DNA of 64,000 nucleotides from Keratinibaculum paraultunense (GCF_016767175.1 NZ_CP068564.1:806001-870000); one strand, 5' to 3'; positions 47,446 to 55,632 are shown, counted from the stretch's first letter. Notes: a model not told the origin generated them from the letters alone. Numbers and translations are program-made.

Positions 47446-47607
47446 TGACAGAGTAGATAGTTTGCGTAAAGTGTCAGAGGATGGAACGTTGCCTCTGAAC
47501 GAAAAGCTACTTGTAGCTTGCGTTAAGCTATCGCGTTCGCTGCCACATCGTGAAGGTAAGTCTCTTTCTAGATGTGACGGTTCTGTCATATCAAATGAGA
47601 AAGGAGG
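47446..47607 (+). promoter_or_regulatory. Tetrahydrofolate (THF) riboswitch controlling folT
   Basis: The aptamer (47446-47545) starts GAGTAGATAGTTTGCG, then AAAGTG, a P3 hairpin CAGAGG...CCTCTG enclosing GGATGGAACGTTGCC, conserved ACGAA, a P4 hairpin AAGCTA-CTTG-TAGCTT, and 3' segment GCGTTAAGCTATCGCGTTCGCT. P2 forms between GATAGTTT and AAGCTATC. This matches the folT THF class. Downstream (47546-47607), TCTGTCAT (47582-47589) can steal the P1 strand ATGACAGA, and CTCTTTCT (47562-47569) can pair with the AGAAAGGAG ribosome binding site, so a translational switch is likely. A possible promoter is TTGTTA (47349) with TATAAT (47370), 15-bp spacing. Confidence 0.85.
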
Positions 47608-47616
47608 CTTTTTTGT

Positions 47617-48150
47617 ATGCAAAAAATTAGTACAAAAAATATAGCTTATTATGGGCTTTTAATTGCATTAAATATTATATTAACTAGAATAGGTAGCATC
47701 AGAATAGGTGGAGGAGGAGTTGAGTTAGTTAGAATAGGTTTTGGTGGATATCCTATAATATTTGCTGGTATAGTATTTGGTCCTTTAGCAGGAGGAATTG
47801 TAGGTGCTGTAGGAGATATAATTGGTTATTTTATAAATCCTTTGGGTCCTTATATGCCCCATTTTACTATGACTGCAGCATTAACAGGGATTATTCCTGG
47901 TGTTGTTATGTTGTTATTTAATGATAGGAAAGCTAAAAGTTCTTTTGGAAAATTGACTTTAGCAATAGCATTAGGACAAACTACTACAGCTATATTTTTG
48001 GTTCCATATTTTATGAAGATGTTATTTAATGTACCTATGATAACTACTGTACCAGGGAGAGTAATTACCCAGATAATTCAGATACCTTTATATGCCTATA
48101 TAACAAAAGTTTTATTAAATCATTTATTTGCAGTGAAAAATATAAATTAA
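47617..48150 (+). CDS. folT: Folate ECF transporter S component FolT
   Basis: Substrate-binding membrane subunit of an energy-coupling-factor transporter for folate. The 177-residue protein has about six membrane segments, with RIGSIRIGGGGVELVRIGFGGYPIIFAGIVFGPLAGGIVGAVGDIIGYF and the folate-family pattern of Gly-rich helices; the C-terminal FVAVKNIN tail is short. The shared energising module genes (ecfA, ecfT) are not here. The upstream THF riboswitch independently supports folate as the substrate. ATG at 47617 follows AAGGAGG. Confidence 0.92.
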   Translation: MQKISTKNIAYYGLLIALNIILTRIGSIRIGGGGVELVRIGFGGYPIIFAGIVFGPLAGGIVGAVGDIIGYFINPLGPYMPHFTMTAALTGIIPGVVMLLFNDRKAKSSFGKLTLAIALGQTTTAIFLVPYFMKMLFNVPMITTVPGRVITQIIQIPLYAYITKVLLNHLFAVKNIN

Positions 48151-48156
48151 TTAGAA

Positions 48157-48189
48157 AAAAGCTACTGCCTTGTAATGGTAGTAGCTTTT
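48157..48189. terminator. Shared bidirectional terminator of folT and the PHP gene
   Basis: AAAAGCTACTGCC (48157-48169) pairs with GGTAGTAGCTTTT (48177-48189) with one G-U pair. It has A and T runs on both sides and covers the stop codon and last residues of the minus-strand PHP gene. Confidence 0.8.
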
Positions 48190-48839
48190 GTTGTTGATAT
48201 TATACTTTCATAGGAATAATCCAGATCTATATACTTTCCTTCTCTTCGCATAACAGGATGGAAATTTTTTGTTTTGATGGCTTCTATAAAGTCTTTATGG
48301 TCTCTTATAGTTGAATAAAATTTAGTTGCATAAGTACCAATTTTATCAATAACATGAGCATCACTAGCTCCTAAAGATGGCAAATTTAATTCTGTAGCTG
48401 TAGCATAAGCATATAAATTATGATAGGCATAGGTACTTCCATTAAAGGATTCCACACCAGATAATAAATGACTTACTTCATGTAAATGATTTTCTAGTCC
48501 TCTATTATTATTTCTAAAAGGATGAGCGGCTATAGCTACACCATTATTTTTTTTAACTAAACTTAATAATTCTTCTGCATGAAGCTTTTCCTGTGGAATA
48601 TCCTTTAATCCAAACACAAGTATATCTCCTTGATAAGTAAGTATTTCTGCACCTACAATTACCAAGATTCCATTTATTTTTGCAGAATCACCAATATCTT
48701 TTCTTAAATAATTATTATCATGATTGGTTATACATATAGCGTCAAGTCCTATAAGTTTAGCTATATCTGTAGCTTTTTTTAAATCTATAAAACTATCAAA
48801 TGAATATTTATTTTCATGTATATGAGTATCAATTATCAT
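48162..48839 (-). CDS. PHP-domain metal-dependent phosphoesterase
   Basis: PHP family enzyme of 225 residues. Metal ligands are visible in DTHIHENKYSFDS (residues 4-16), TNHDNNY, GAEILT, AAHPFR near 118 and ASDAHV near 178, a full set for a trinuclear metal site. The substrate is not known; relatives hydrolyse 3'-5' nucleoside phosphates or histidinol phosphate. It is encoded alone on the minus strand, converging with folT. ATG at 48837-48839 follows an AGGCTAA site and faces away from arcC. Confidence 0.87.
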   Translation of the reverse strand: MIIDTHIHENKYSFDSFIDLKKATDIAKLIGLDAICITNHDNNYLRKDIGDSAKINGILVIVGAEILTYQGDILVFGLKDIPQEKLHAEELLSLVKKNNGVAIAAHPFRNNNRGLENHLHEVSHLLSGVESFNGSTYAYHNLYAYATATELNLPSLGASDAHVIDKIGTYATKFYSTIRDHKDFIEAIKTKNFHPVMRREGKYIDLDYSYESIISTTKATTITRQ

Positions 48840-48978
48840 TTTATTTAGCCTCCATTTATTAATACTATATTAATAATAGCATAAAAATTAACAAAAAAGA
48901 TTAATATAGATAAATACAATAAGAGACAAGTATAGTATAAATAAAATTAATATAGAAATATTCTTTTTTCATCAATTG

Positions 48979-48987
48979 TGGTATAAT
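48979..48987 (+). promoter_or_regulatory. Extended -10 promoter element for arcC
   Basis: TGGTATAAT, a TGnTATAAT extended -10 box, 55 bp before the arcC start. No good -35 box is visible. Confidence 0.5.
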
Positions 48988-49041
48988 TTTTATATTAAGT
49001 AAAAAAGGCATGAAAATTAATTATTGTTTGGAGGGATATTT

Positions 49042-49974
49042 TTGAAAATAGTAGTTGCATTGGGAGGAAATGCGTTACAAAATAAAGATAGTGATTTTAC
49101 ATCCGAGTCTCAACTTAATATTATAAGAAAGAGTGTAAAACATTTAGTAGATATTATAGAAAAAGGGCATGATTTGATCATTACTCATGGCAATGGTCCT
49201 CAAATAGGAAGGATAATCATACAAAATGAGATAGCAAAGGGAATTACTCCTGCAATGCCTTTTGATGTATGTGGAGCTATGAGTCAAGGAATGATTGGAT
49301 ACCATATCCAACAGGCTTTAGGAGATGAGATCAAAGAGAGGGGCAAAAAAAAGTCAGTAGCCACAATAATAACTCAAATAGTTGTAGATAAAGATGACGA
49401 TGGTTTTAAAAATCCTACTAAACCTATAGGTCCCTTTTATTCTAAGGAAGAAGCATTAAGATTAAAAGAAGAGAAAGGATATGAAATTATAGAGGATTCA
49501 GGTAGAGGATATAGACGAGTGGTGGCATCTCCAAAACCTAAAAAAATAGTGGAAATAGAAACCATAAGAACATTAGTAGATAATGGTAATATAGTAATAG
49601 CAGCTGGTGGAGGTGGTATACCCGTAATAGAAGAAGGGTCCAAACTTAGAGGTGTAGAAGCAGTAATTGATAAGGATTTAGCTTCGGAAAGATTAGCAAA
49701 GGATATTGATGCGGATATTTTACTTATTTTGACTGCAGTAGACAAAGTTTATTTAAATTATAGGAAGACAAATGAAAGAGGATTAAATAAAGTTGGAGTT
49801 GTAGAAATGAAAAAGTATATAGAACAAGGTCATTTTGCACCTGGAAGCATGTTACCAAAAGTATTAGCATCTATTGGATTTGTAGAATCAAAGCGAGGAA
49901 GAAAAGCTATCATAACTTCATTAGATAAAGCTAATACAGCACTTTGTGGGCTAAGTGGTACTATTATTGAGTAA
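49042..49974 (+). CDS. arcC: Carbamate kinase
   Basis: Converts carbamoyl phosphate and ADP to carbamate and ATP, the energy-yielding end of arginine, agmatine or purine-derived carbamoyl phosphate use. The 310 residues begin KIVVALGGNALQ, with THGNGPQIG, GYRRVVASPKPK, AAGGGGIPV and FAPGSMLPKVLA, all typical. TTG at 49042 follows GGAGGG; a TTG at 49024 comes before that site. No arginine deiminase or ornithine carbamoyltransferase genes are nearby, so the source of carbamoyl phosphate is unknown. Confidence 0.95.
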   Translation: MKIVVALGGNALQNKDSDFTSESQLNIIRKSVKHLVDIIEKGHDLIITHGNGPQIGRIIIQNEIAKGITPAMPFDVCGAMSQGMIGYHIQQALGDEIKERGKKKSVATIITQIVVDKDDDGFKNPTKPIGPFYSKEEALRLKEEKGYEIIEDSGRGYRRVVASPKPKKIVEIETIRTLVDNGNIVIAAGGGGIPVIEEGSKLRGVEAVIDKDLASERLAKDIDADILLILTAVDKVYLNYRKTNERGLNKVGVVEMKKYIEQGHFAPGSMLPKVLASIGFVESKRGRKAIITSLDKANTALCGLSGTIIE

Positions 49975-49989
49975 TATAAATTGATTTTT

Positions 49990-50014
49990 ACCAAGGGAAA
50001 CCTTGGTTTTTTTT
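49990..50014 (+). terminator. Terminator after arcC
   Basis: ACCAAGG (49990-49996), GAAA tetraloop, CCTTGGT (50001-50007), followed by a run of T. Confidence 0.88.
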
Positions 50015-50163
50015 CATATAACTATTCTCAATTGATAATAGTTTCTATTTAAATATAATAGTGGATATTTTGATTAAATAGGTATATAATAAAAGTCATA
50101 CTTATTATCAATTAATATAATTATATAATTTTAGACATATAATATTGTTATGGAGGGAATATA

Positions 50164-51036
50164 ATGGAAAAATATAGATTAGGAATGAAGATATCTTGGA
50201 TTACTACAACAATTAATATATTACTTGCAGCAATAAAAATAGTTGCCGGGATTATAGGAAATAGTAATGCTATGTTGGCAGATGGCGTTCATACATTGTC
50301 AGATGTGTTAACAACTTTGGTGGTAATAATAGGATTAAAGGTATCTTCAAAAGAAGCAGATGAAAAGCATCCATATGGACATGAAAAATATGAATCTATA
50401 TTTGCAAAATTATTAAGTTTGCTTTTAGTTTGTACAGGTATTTTTATAGGTTATGAAGGTGTAAAATTATTAATTAAGGGAAACATAAGAACTCCTAGTA
50501 GAGTTGCTTTAATAGCTGCAATAATATCTATATTGGTTAAAGAGTTGATGTATAGATATACAATTAAAGTAGCTAAAAAGATAAAGAGTATATCCATGGA
50601 GGCGGATGCTTGGCATCATAGATCAGATGTTTTTTCTTCTATAGGTACTTTTATCGGTATTTTAGGTTCTCGTTTAGGGCTAAAGGTGTTAGATCCGATA
50701 GCTGCAATAATAGTAAGTATTTTAATTATAAAAGTTGGTATAGATTTATATATTGAATCTATTAAGGGATTAGTTGATGAATCAGCAGATTATGAAATTA
50801 TATCCAAAATAGAGGATATAACTTATTCTGTAGAAGGAGTAAAAGGAATAAAAAATTTAAAGACTAGAATTTTTGGAAACAAAATATATGTAGATATGGA
50901 TTTACAGGTTAAAGGAGATATTACAGTAACAGAAGGTCACAATATTGCAGAAAAAGTGCATGATTTAATTGAAAAAAATATTGAAGATGTAAAACATTGT
51001 ATGGTACATGTAGAACCAGAAGATAAAAACTTATAA
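50164..51036 (+). CDS. Cation diffusion facilitator transporter
   Basis: Metal/proton antiporter of the CDF family that exports divalent metals such as zinc, iron, manganese or cobalt. The 290 residues form six membrane helices (residues 10-195) and a C-terminal cytoplasmic metallochaperone-like domain. Metal-site residues are in NSNAMLADGVHTLSDVLTT (helix 2), HPYGHEKYE, and EADAWHHRSDVFSS (helix 5: D and H). The HHRSD and ADGVHTLSD pattern does not decide the metal. It stands alone between terminators. ATG at 50164 follows GGAGGG. Confidence 0.93.
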   Translation: MEKYRLGMKISWITTTINILLAAIKIVAGIIGNSNAMLADGVHTLSDVLTTLVVIIGLKVSSKEADEKHPYGHEKYESIFAKLLSLLLVCTGIFIGYEGVKLLIKGNIRTPSRVALIAAIISILVKELMYRYTIKVAKKIKSISMEADAWHHRSDVFSSIGTFIGILGSRLGLKVLDPIAAIIVSILIIKVGIDLYIESIKGLVDESADYEIISKIEDITYSVEGVKGIKNLKTRIFGNKIYVDMDLQVKGDITVTEGHNIAEKVHDLIEKNIEDVKHCMVHVEPEDKNL

Positions 51037-51061
51037 TTGTTGAATAATAGTATTTAATGGA

Positions 51062-51090
51062 TTGACTTAGATAGTAACATATATTATATT
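51062..51090 (+). promoter_or_regulatory. Predicted sigma-A promoter for the PAP2-like gene
   Basis: TTGACT (51062-51067), 17-bp spacer, TATATT (51085-51090), followed by a leader of about 95 bases. Confidence 0.55.
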
Positions 51091-51192
51091 GAAATCAGAT
51101 AATTATAACTTAAATGATTTTGCGTATAAAATAATTATAAAATTTTGTATATGAATTTTAATTGTTATAATTGTTATAGGAGATGTGATTAT

Positions 51193-51765
51193 ATGAAAAA
51201 TAAAATTGCTAAGTTTATTAGCTATATAACATTAGTACCTATAATGGCGTTTTTTACCATATTATTAATTTATATTCATCATACTAAATATTTTTTGGGT
51301 ATAGAATGGTTTATATATTCAATTATATTTCTAACAATAATACCAATACTAGCATATCCTATACACAGGATAATACCAGCATTTAAAAGAGAAGGAAGAA
51401 AAAGTGAAAGGAAATTAGCTTTTATATTTGCGGTAATAAGTTATGTAACAGGTACGCTTTTTACATTTATATTTAATGCTCCTGTAATAGTAAAGAAGAT
51501 ATTTATGGCATATTTACTATCAGGAATATTTTTATCTTTTGTTAATAAAGGATTGAAAATAAAAGCTAGCGGACATGCTTGTGGTGTATCTGGACCTATA
51601 ACTCTTTTGATTAATACAATAGGAATAAATATGATATGGCTTTTTTTATTAATGCCAATTATATATTGGTCTAGAATCAATCTAGGAAGACATAATATAG
51701 TTGAGTTAATTTTAGGTACTTTTGTGGGAATAATATCTACATTAGTAGCTGTTAGCATATTTTAA
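51193..51765 (+). CDS. PAP2-like membrane protein
   Basis: A 190-residue protein with about six membrane helices. It keeps two of the three PAP2 phosphatase boxes: KASGHACGVSG (SGH) and SRINLGRHNIVELILG (SRx5H), while the first KxxxxxxRP box is not evident. It may be a lipid phosphatase or a non-catalytic relative. ATG at 51193 follows AGGAGATG; an ATG at 51145 is in frame but lacks a site and would add a Cys/Tyr-rich stretch. It precedes folD by 47 bp, without an obvious functional link. Confidence 0.75.
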   Translation: MKNKIAKFISYITLVPIMAFFTILLIYIHHTKYFLGIEWFIYSIIFLTIIPILAYPIHRIIPAFKREGRKSERKLAFIFAVISYVTGTLFTFIFNAPVIVKKIFMAYLLSGIFLSFVNKGLKIKASGHACGVSGPITLLINTIGINMIWLFLLMPIIYWSRINLGRHNIVELILGTFVGIISTLVAVSIF

Positions 51766-51812
51766 AAAATGATATAAATGGCTAATAAATAAAAATAAAG
51801 GAGAGGATCTTA

Positions 51813-52658
51813 ATGGCAGATGTATTGAAAGGAAATATTGTAGCAAATAAGATTAAAGAACAGATAAAAAAAGATATTCAGAATTTAAAGCAATTTAATA
51901 AAATTCCCAGATTAGCTATAGTAAGATTAGGTTATAATCCAGGAGATATTTCTTATGAAAAAAGTATTATAAAAAATTGTGATAATGTAGGTATTGAATC
52001 TAAGGTATATGAAATAGATGAAAATATTAAAACAGAAGAATTAGTAGAGTTAATTGAAAAGTTAAATAAGGATAATGAGATTTCCGGTATTTTAGTATTT
52101 AGACCACTTCCTAAGCATATTGATGAAGATGTAATTAGAAATGTAATAAGTCCTAAAAAAGATGTAGATTGTATGCATCCTTTAAATCTCGAAAATATTT
52201 TTGAGGGGAAAATAGATGGATTTGCTCCATGTACTCCTAAAGCAGCTATGGAGATACTTAATTATTATAGTATACCATTAGAAGGAAAAAATGTAGTAAT
52301 TGTAAATAGATCTATGGTTGTGGGAAAACCTTTAGCAATGATGTTATTAGAGGAAAATGCTACTGTTACCATCTGCCATTCTAGGACTAAAAATTTAAGT
52401 GAATTTACAAAGAATGCAGATATAGTAGTAGTGGCTTTAGGAAATGCTAAATTCTTTGATGAAAGTTATTTTACTGAAAAATCCATTGTAATTGACATAG
52501 GAGTAAGCTTGGATGAAAATGGGAAATTAAGTGGAGATGTAAACTATGATAGAGTTTTATCATTAGTAGATAAAATTACCCCTGTACCAGGTGGAGTAGG
52601 AAGTGTTACAACTTCTGTACTATTAAGGCAAGTAGTATTAGCATGTAAAAACATGTAA
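51813..52658 (+). CDS. folD: Bifunctional methylenetetrahydrofolate dehydrogenase/cyclohydrolase
   Basis: FolD interconverts 5,10-methylene-, methenyl- and 10-formyl-tetrahydrofolate using NADP. The 281-residue product has VRLGYNPGDISYEKSIIKN (catalytic Lys, here in the KSI context with Tyr upstream), GILVFRPLPKH, PKKDVDCMHPLN, PCTPKAAMEIL, VVIVNRSMVVGKPLAMMLL and TPVPGGVGSVTTSVLL. GRSxxVGxP reads NRSMVVGKP, with Asn for Gly, and the usual YxxxK and QLPLP motifs are modified to YEKSI and FRPLP. ATG at 51813 follows AAAGGAGAGG. Confidence 0.93.
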   Translation: MADVLKGNIVANKIKEQIKKDIQNLKQFNKIPRLAIVRLGYNPGDISYEKSIIKNCDNVGIESKVYEIDENIKTEELVELIEKLNKDNEISGILVFRPLPKHIDEDVIRNVISPKKDVDCMHPLNLENIFEGKIDGFAPCTPKAAMEILNYYSIPLEGKNVVIVNRSMVVGKPLAMMLLEENATVTICHSRTKNLSEFTKNADIVVVALGNAKFFDESYFTEKSIVIDIGVSLDENGKLSGDVNYDRVLSLVDKITPVPGGVGSVTTSVLLRQVVLACKNM

Positions 52659-52661
52659 AAC

Positions 52662-52694
52662 AAAAAAAGAGTCTTTTTTAGACTCTTTTTTTTG
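52662..52694 (+). terminator. Terminator after folD
   Basis: AAAAAAAGAGTCT (52662-52674) pairs with AGACTCTTTTTTT (52680-52692), loop TTTTT. Confidence 0.88.
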
Positions 52695-52723
52695 TTTTAT
52701 AACAAAAGTAGTGATATTTCTTT

Positions 52724-52752
52724 GAAGGATTATTTAAACTTAAAATAGAAAT
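52724..52752 (+). promoter_or_regulatory. Candidate sigma-H promoter of the spoIIA operon
   Basis: GAAGGATTA (52724-52732) fits the sigma-H -35 consensus RnAGGAwww, and ATAGAAAT (52745-52752) resembles the -10 RnnGAATww, with a 12-bp spacer. In Bacillus this operon starts from sigma-H with Spo0A; I did not find a clear Spo0A box. Confidence 0.55.
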
Positions 52753-52784
52753 ATACTATGGAAAATAATTGGAGGAGGGATAGT

Positions 52785-53117
52785 TTGAGATTTTCTATGG
52801 ATATTGAGAAGAATTATTTAATTGTTAAATTAGAGGGAGAATTGGATCATCACACCTCTGAAGAAGTGAGAAAGCAGATTGATACTTTATATTATGACAA
52901 TAATTTATTGAATATGGTATTGGATTTAAGGAAATTAAATTTTATGGATAGTTCAGGGATTGGTCTTATAATGGGAAGGTACAAAAATTGCAAGGAAAGA
53001 GGTGGAAATATTGCCCTTGTAAGTACTAATTCTACTATAGATAGGATATTGAAAATGTCAGGATTATTAAAAATAATCAATGTATATCCTAGTATTGAAG
53101 AAGCAATAAATGTTTAA
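52785..53117 (+). CDS. spoIIAA: Anti-anti-sigma factor SpoIIAA
   Basis: SpoIIAA frees sigma-F from SpoIIAB when dephosphorylated by SpoIIE, starting forespore gene expression. The STAS-domain product is 110 residues, with IVKLEGELDHHTSEEVRKQ and the phosphorylation site FMDSSGIGLIMGRYK. TTG at 52785 follows GGAGGAGGG; an ATG at 52758 lies before that site and would add nine residues. It is first in the spoIIA operon, 12 bp before spoIIAB. Confidence 0.95.
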   Translation: MRFSMDIEKNYLIVKLEGELDHHTSEEVRKQIDTLYYDNNLLNMVLDLRKLNFMDSSGIGLIMGRYKNCKERGGNIALVSTNSTIDRILKMSGLLKIINVYPSIEEAINV

Positions 53118-53129
53118 GGAGGGATAAAT

Positions 53130-53573
53130 TTGGTAGAAAAAAATTATATGAAGGTAGAATTTTTAAGCAAGTCTACAAATGAATCTTTTGCAAGAGTAGT
53201 AGTAGCAGCTTTTGCTTCACAGCTAGATCCAACTATAGAGGAGCTATCAGATATTAAAACAGCTGTTTCAGAAGCTGTTACCAATGCAATTATTCATGGT
53301 TATGAATACAATAATGACGGAATTGTTATAGTGGAGGCTACAATTGAAGGAAATAGAATAGAAATAATTGTTGAGGATAAAGGAAAGGGTATACCTGATA
53401 TAAAAAAAGCTATGGAACCTTTTTATACCTCTAAACCTGACTTAGAAAGATCAGGAATGGGTTTTACAGTTATGGAAACTTTTATGGATGAATTGATAGT
53501 AGAAAGTCAATTAGGTAAAGGCACTAGGGTTAAGATGACTAAAGTATTTAACTCCGTTGTATATAAGGAGTAG
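53130..53573 (+). CDS. spoIIAB: Anti-sigma-F factor / serine kinase SpoIIAB
   Basis: SpoIIAB binds and holds sigma-F and phosphorylates SpoIIAA. It is a GHKL ATPase of 147 residues with the N box [14 protein letters not shown]1 box [11 protein letters not shown] and G2 box [17 protein letters not shown] at 53130 follows AAGGAGGG. It is 5 bp before sigF. Confidence 0.96.
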   Translation: MVEKNYMKVEFLSKSTNESFARVVVAAFASQLDPTIEELSDIKTAVSEAVTNAIIHGYEYNNDGIVIVEATIEGNRIEIIVEDKGKGIPDIKKAMEPFYTSKPDLERSGMGFTVMETFMDELIVESQLGKGTRVKMTKVFNSVVYKE

Positions 53574-53578
53574 ATACT

Positions 53579-54337
53579 ATGACTGAAGGGAATAGTGATA
53601 ATAATTTGCTATCTCATGAGGAGACAATGCAATTAATTTTAAAAGCACAACATGGAGATAAACTTGCAAAAGAAAAATTAGTTAGACATAATATTGGGCT
53701 TATTAAATCAGTATTAAGGGGTTTTTCAAATAGAGGATATGATATGGAGGATTTGTTTCAAATAGGTAGTATAGGATTGCTTAAAGCTATAGATAAATTT
53801 GATCCCTCTTTTGAAGTAAAATTTTCAACATATGCAGTGCCGATGATTGCAGGGGAAATTAAACGTTTTTTAAGAGATGATGGAATTATAAAAGTTAGTA
53901 GATCATTAAAACAGACTGCTAATAAAATAAAATATGCTCAAGAGGATTTAGCAAAGGAATTAGGTAGAGAGCCAACTATTCAAGAGATTGCAGAGGAATT
54001 AAATATAGATAAAGAAGAGATAGCCATGGCTTTAGAATCTACTTATCAGCCTGATTATCTATATGATGTAATACATCATGATGAAGGAAGTCCATTACAT
54101 GTCATAGATAAGATTAGTTTAGAAGAAGATGAAGAAGATATTATTATAGATAATATATTGTTAAAAGAAATGTTGTCACAATTAAAAGAAAGAGATAGAC
54201 AAGTAATAGTATTACGGTATTTTAAAGATAAAACTCAAGTGGAAGTAGCTGAATTGTTGGGTATATCTCAGGTTCAAGTATCTCGTATAGAGAAAAAAAT
54301 AATAGAAGATATGAAAGATAAATTAGCAAAGGCATGA
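53579..54337 (+). CDS. sigF: Forespore sigma factor sigma-F
   Basis: First compartment-specific sigma factor of the forespore. The 252-residue product has region 2 NIGLIKSVLRGFSNRGYDMEDLFQIGSIGLLKAIDKFDPSFEVKFSTYAVPMIAGEIKRFLRDDG-type core, which is sigma-F/G-like, region 3 SRSLKQTANKI, and region 4 KTQVEVAELLGISQVQVSRIEKK. The operon context with spoIIAA and spoIIAB fixes it as sigma-F rather than sigma-G. Confidence 0.97.
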   Translation: MTEGNSDNNLLSHEETMQLILKAQHGDKLAKEKLVRHNIGLIKSVLRGFSNRGYDMEDLFQIGSIGLLKAIDKFDPSFEVKFSTYAVPMIAGEIKRFLRDDGIIKVSRSLKQTANKIKYAQEDLAKELGREPTIQEIAEELNIDKEEIAMALESTYQPDYLYDVIHHDEGSPLHVIDKISLEEDEEDIIIDNILLKEMLSQLKERDRQVIVLRYFKDKTQVEVAELLGISQVQVSRIEKKIIEDMKDKLAKA

Positions 54338-54354
54338 ATTCATGCCTTTTTTTT
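54328..54354 (+). terminator. Terminator of the spoIIA operon
   Basis: A perfect 22-bp palindrome, AAAGGCATGAA (54328-54338) and its complement (54339-54349), followed by eight T. It includes the sigF stop codon. Confidence 0.9.
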
Positions 54355-54384
54355 GAATGAAAAAAAGGTTATAAGTTAATAATA
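54355..54384 (+). promoter_or_regulatory. Candidate sigma-G/F promoter of the spoVA operon
   Basis: GAATG (54355-54359) fits the forespore -35 box (GHATR), and 18 bp later AATAATA (54378-54384) resembles the -10 CATnnTA. Forespore control of spoVA is known in Bacillus. Confidence 0.4.
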
Positions 54385-54405
54385 ATTATAAGCTGAGGTG
54401 ATGAT

Positions 54406-54564
54406 ATGAAAATTAAAAAAAATAATATAATAATAATCTTAATTATAATTTTAGTATTAATAGGTTCTATACTTTGGTATGGGGAATTAAGAACTAATAG
54501 GGAAGTTCCTAAAAGAGCTAAATATGTTTATAATTTTAAAATAAGAAGGGATATAAATGGATAA
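54406..54564 (+). CDS. Small membrane protein upstream of spoVAA
   Basis: A 52-residue protein that I do not recognise. It has a Lys/Asn start, one strongly hydrophobic membrane helix (residues 8-24, nearly all Ile/Leu/Val) and a polar, basic C-terminal part with Tyr residues ending RRDING. ATG at 54406 follows GAGGTGATG. It overlaps the spoVAA start by 8 bp, so it is translated with the spoVA operon and probably acts in the forespore membrane. Function unknown. Confidence 0.65.
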   Translation: MKIKKNNIIIILIIILVLIGSILWYGELRTNREVPKRAKYVYNFKIRRDING

Positions 54565-55177
54565 AAAACAAGTGTATTTAAATATTGAAACTAAATATTC
54601 AGTAGATTTGAATACTCATGTTTATGTAAGAGATATAGGAAAAGTTTATTGTGATGATGAGGTTATAAAGAAAAAAGTTGAGGATATTTGTATATATAAA
54701 GGAAGTGACAAGGAAGAATATGATTACATTTCAGGAACAGAAATTACTAATAAAATATTAAATAAAGTTAATAATATAGATATTAATATAATAGGTGGTC
54801 CAGATGTTTTATTAGAAATTAAAAGTCAAGAAAATTCTAATAAAATTTTTAAAATTTTCAAAGTGACTATTATAGCAATAATATTATTTTTAGGTGCATC
54901 AATGGCAATTATAAATTTTTATGAAGATGTTAATATGGGTGCTACTATGGAAAAAATATATTATATATTCACTGGAGAAAAAACACAAAATCCTAAAATA
55001 TTAACAATTCCTTTTTCATTAGGAATAGGATTAGGTATGTTTACTTTTTTTAGTAGAATATTTAGTTTTAGTAAAAGAAGAAGACAAGAACCAGGTCCAA
55101 TGGAAGTTGAACTTTATTTATATGATAAGGATTTAGAAGAGTATATACTTAATGAATTAAAACAAAAAAAGAAATGA
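54557..55177 (+). CDS. spoVAA: Stage V sporulation protein AA
   Basis: SpoVAA is part of the membrane complex that takes up dipicolinic acid into the forespore and releases it at germination. The 206-residue product has an N-terminal cytoplasmic domain with VYVRDIGKVYC, IYKG and ITNKILNKV, and two membrane helices near 102-123 and 149-168. The C-terminal RRRQEPGPMEVELYLY fits SpoVAA. It overlaps the small ORF before it and is 22 bp before spoVAB. Confidence 0.9.
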   Translation: MDKKQVYLNIETKYSVDLNTHVYVRDIGKVYCDDEVIKKKVEDICIYKGSDKEEYDYISGTEITNKILNKVNNIDINIIGGPDVLLEIKSQENSNKIFKIFKVTIIAIILFLGASMAIINFYEDVNMGATMEKIYYIFTGEKTQNPKILTIPFSLGIGLGMFTFFSRIFSFSKRRRQEPGPMEVELYLYDKDLEEYILNELKQKKK

Positions 55178-55199
55178 AGGTATTTGGGTGGTGGAATAG

Positions 55200-55619
55200 T
55201 TGATAAAATCCATATTTTTGGTTTTAATTGGTATTTCAGCAGGTACTACTGTTGGAACTGCTATAGCTGCATTTATTACGTTGCTGCAATTTGTACCTAG
55301 ATTGGCACAAATTACTGAAACGAATGATTATATAAAAGTATATGAATATACATTGATAGTTAGTGGGATTATATTTAGTTTTATATGTTTTTCTACTTTT
55401 AATTTTTCTTTAAATAAATTTTTTTCCGTATTTGTAGGCATAGGCATGGGTATTTTTTTAGGCTTATTTTCTTCAGCTTTAGCAGAAGTCTTAAATGTGA
55501 TACCTGTACTTGTAAAGAAGATTAAGTTAAAACATGAGTTAAAGTATATAATAGAAGCATTAATTTTTGGAAAGGTGGCAGGTTCTTTGCTTTATTGGTT
55601 AGTGTTTACTAAATATTAG
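55200..55619 (+). CDS. spoVAB: Stage V sporulation protein AB
   Basis: SpoVAB is a small membrane protein of the dipicolinic acid channel complex. The 139 residues form about four membrane helices, with ISAGTTVGTAIAAFITLLQFVPRLAQ, FVGIGMGIFLGLFSSALAEVLNVIPVL and FGKVAGSLLYWLVF, all family motifs. TTG at 55200 follows GGGTGGTGG. Confidence 0.92.
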   Translation: MIKSIFLVLIGISAGTTVGTAIAAFITLLQFVPRLAQITETNDYIKVYEYTLIVSGIIFSFICFSTFNFSLNKFFSVFVGIGMGIFLGLFSSALAEVLNVIPVLVKKIKLKHELKYIIEALIFGKVAGSLLYWLVFTKY

Positions 55620-55632
55620 GAGGGTGAATAGA

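Noticed and set aside
47362-47644. Open frames on both strands over the folT leader (47362-47622 minus, 47462-47644 plus)
   Set aside because: They lie over the THF riboswitch; the higher G+C and helices explain the lack of stops, and neither has a ribosome binding site with a plausible product.
41577-51800. Accessory region as an integrated mobile element
   Set aside because: I see no integrase, transposase, direct repeats or attachment site, and codon use looks like the rest of the window.
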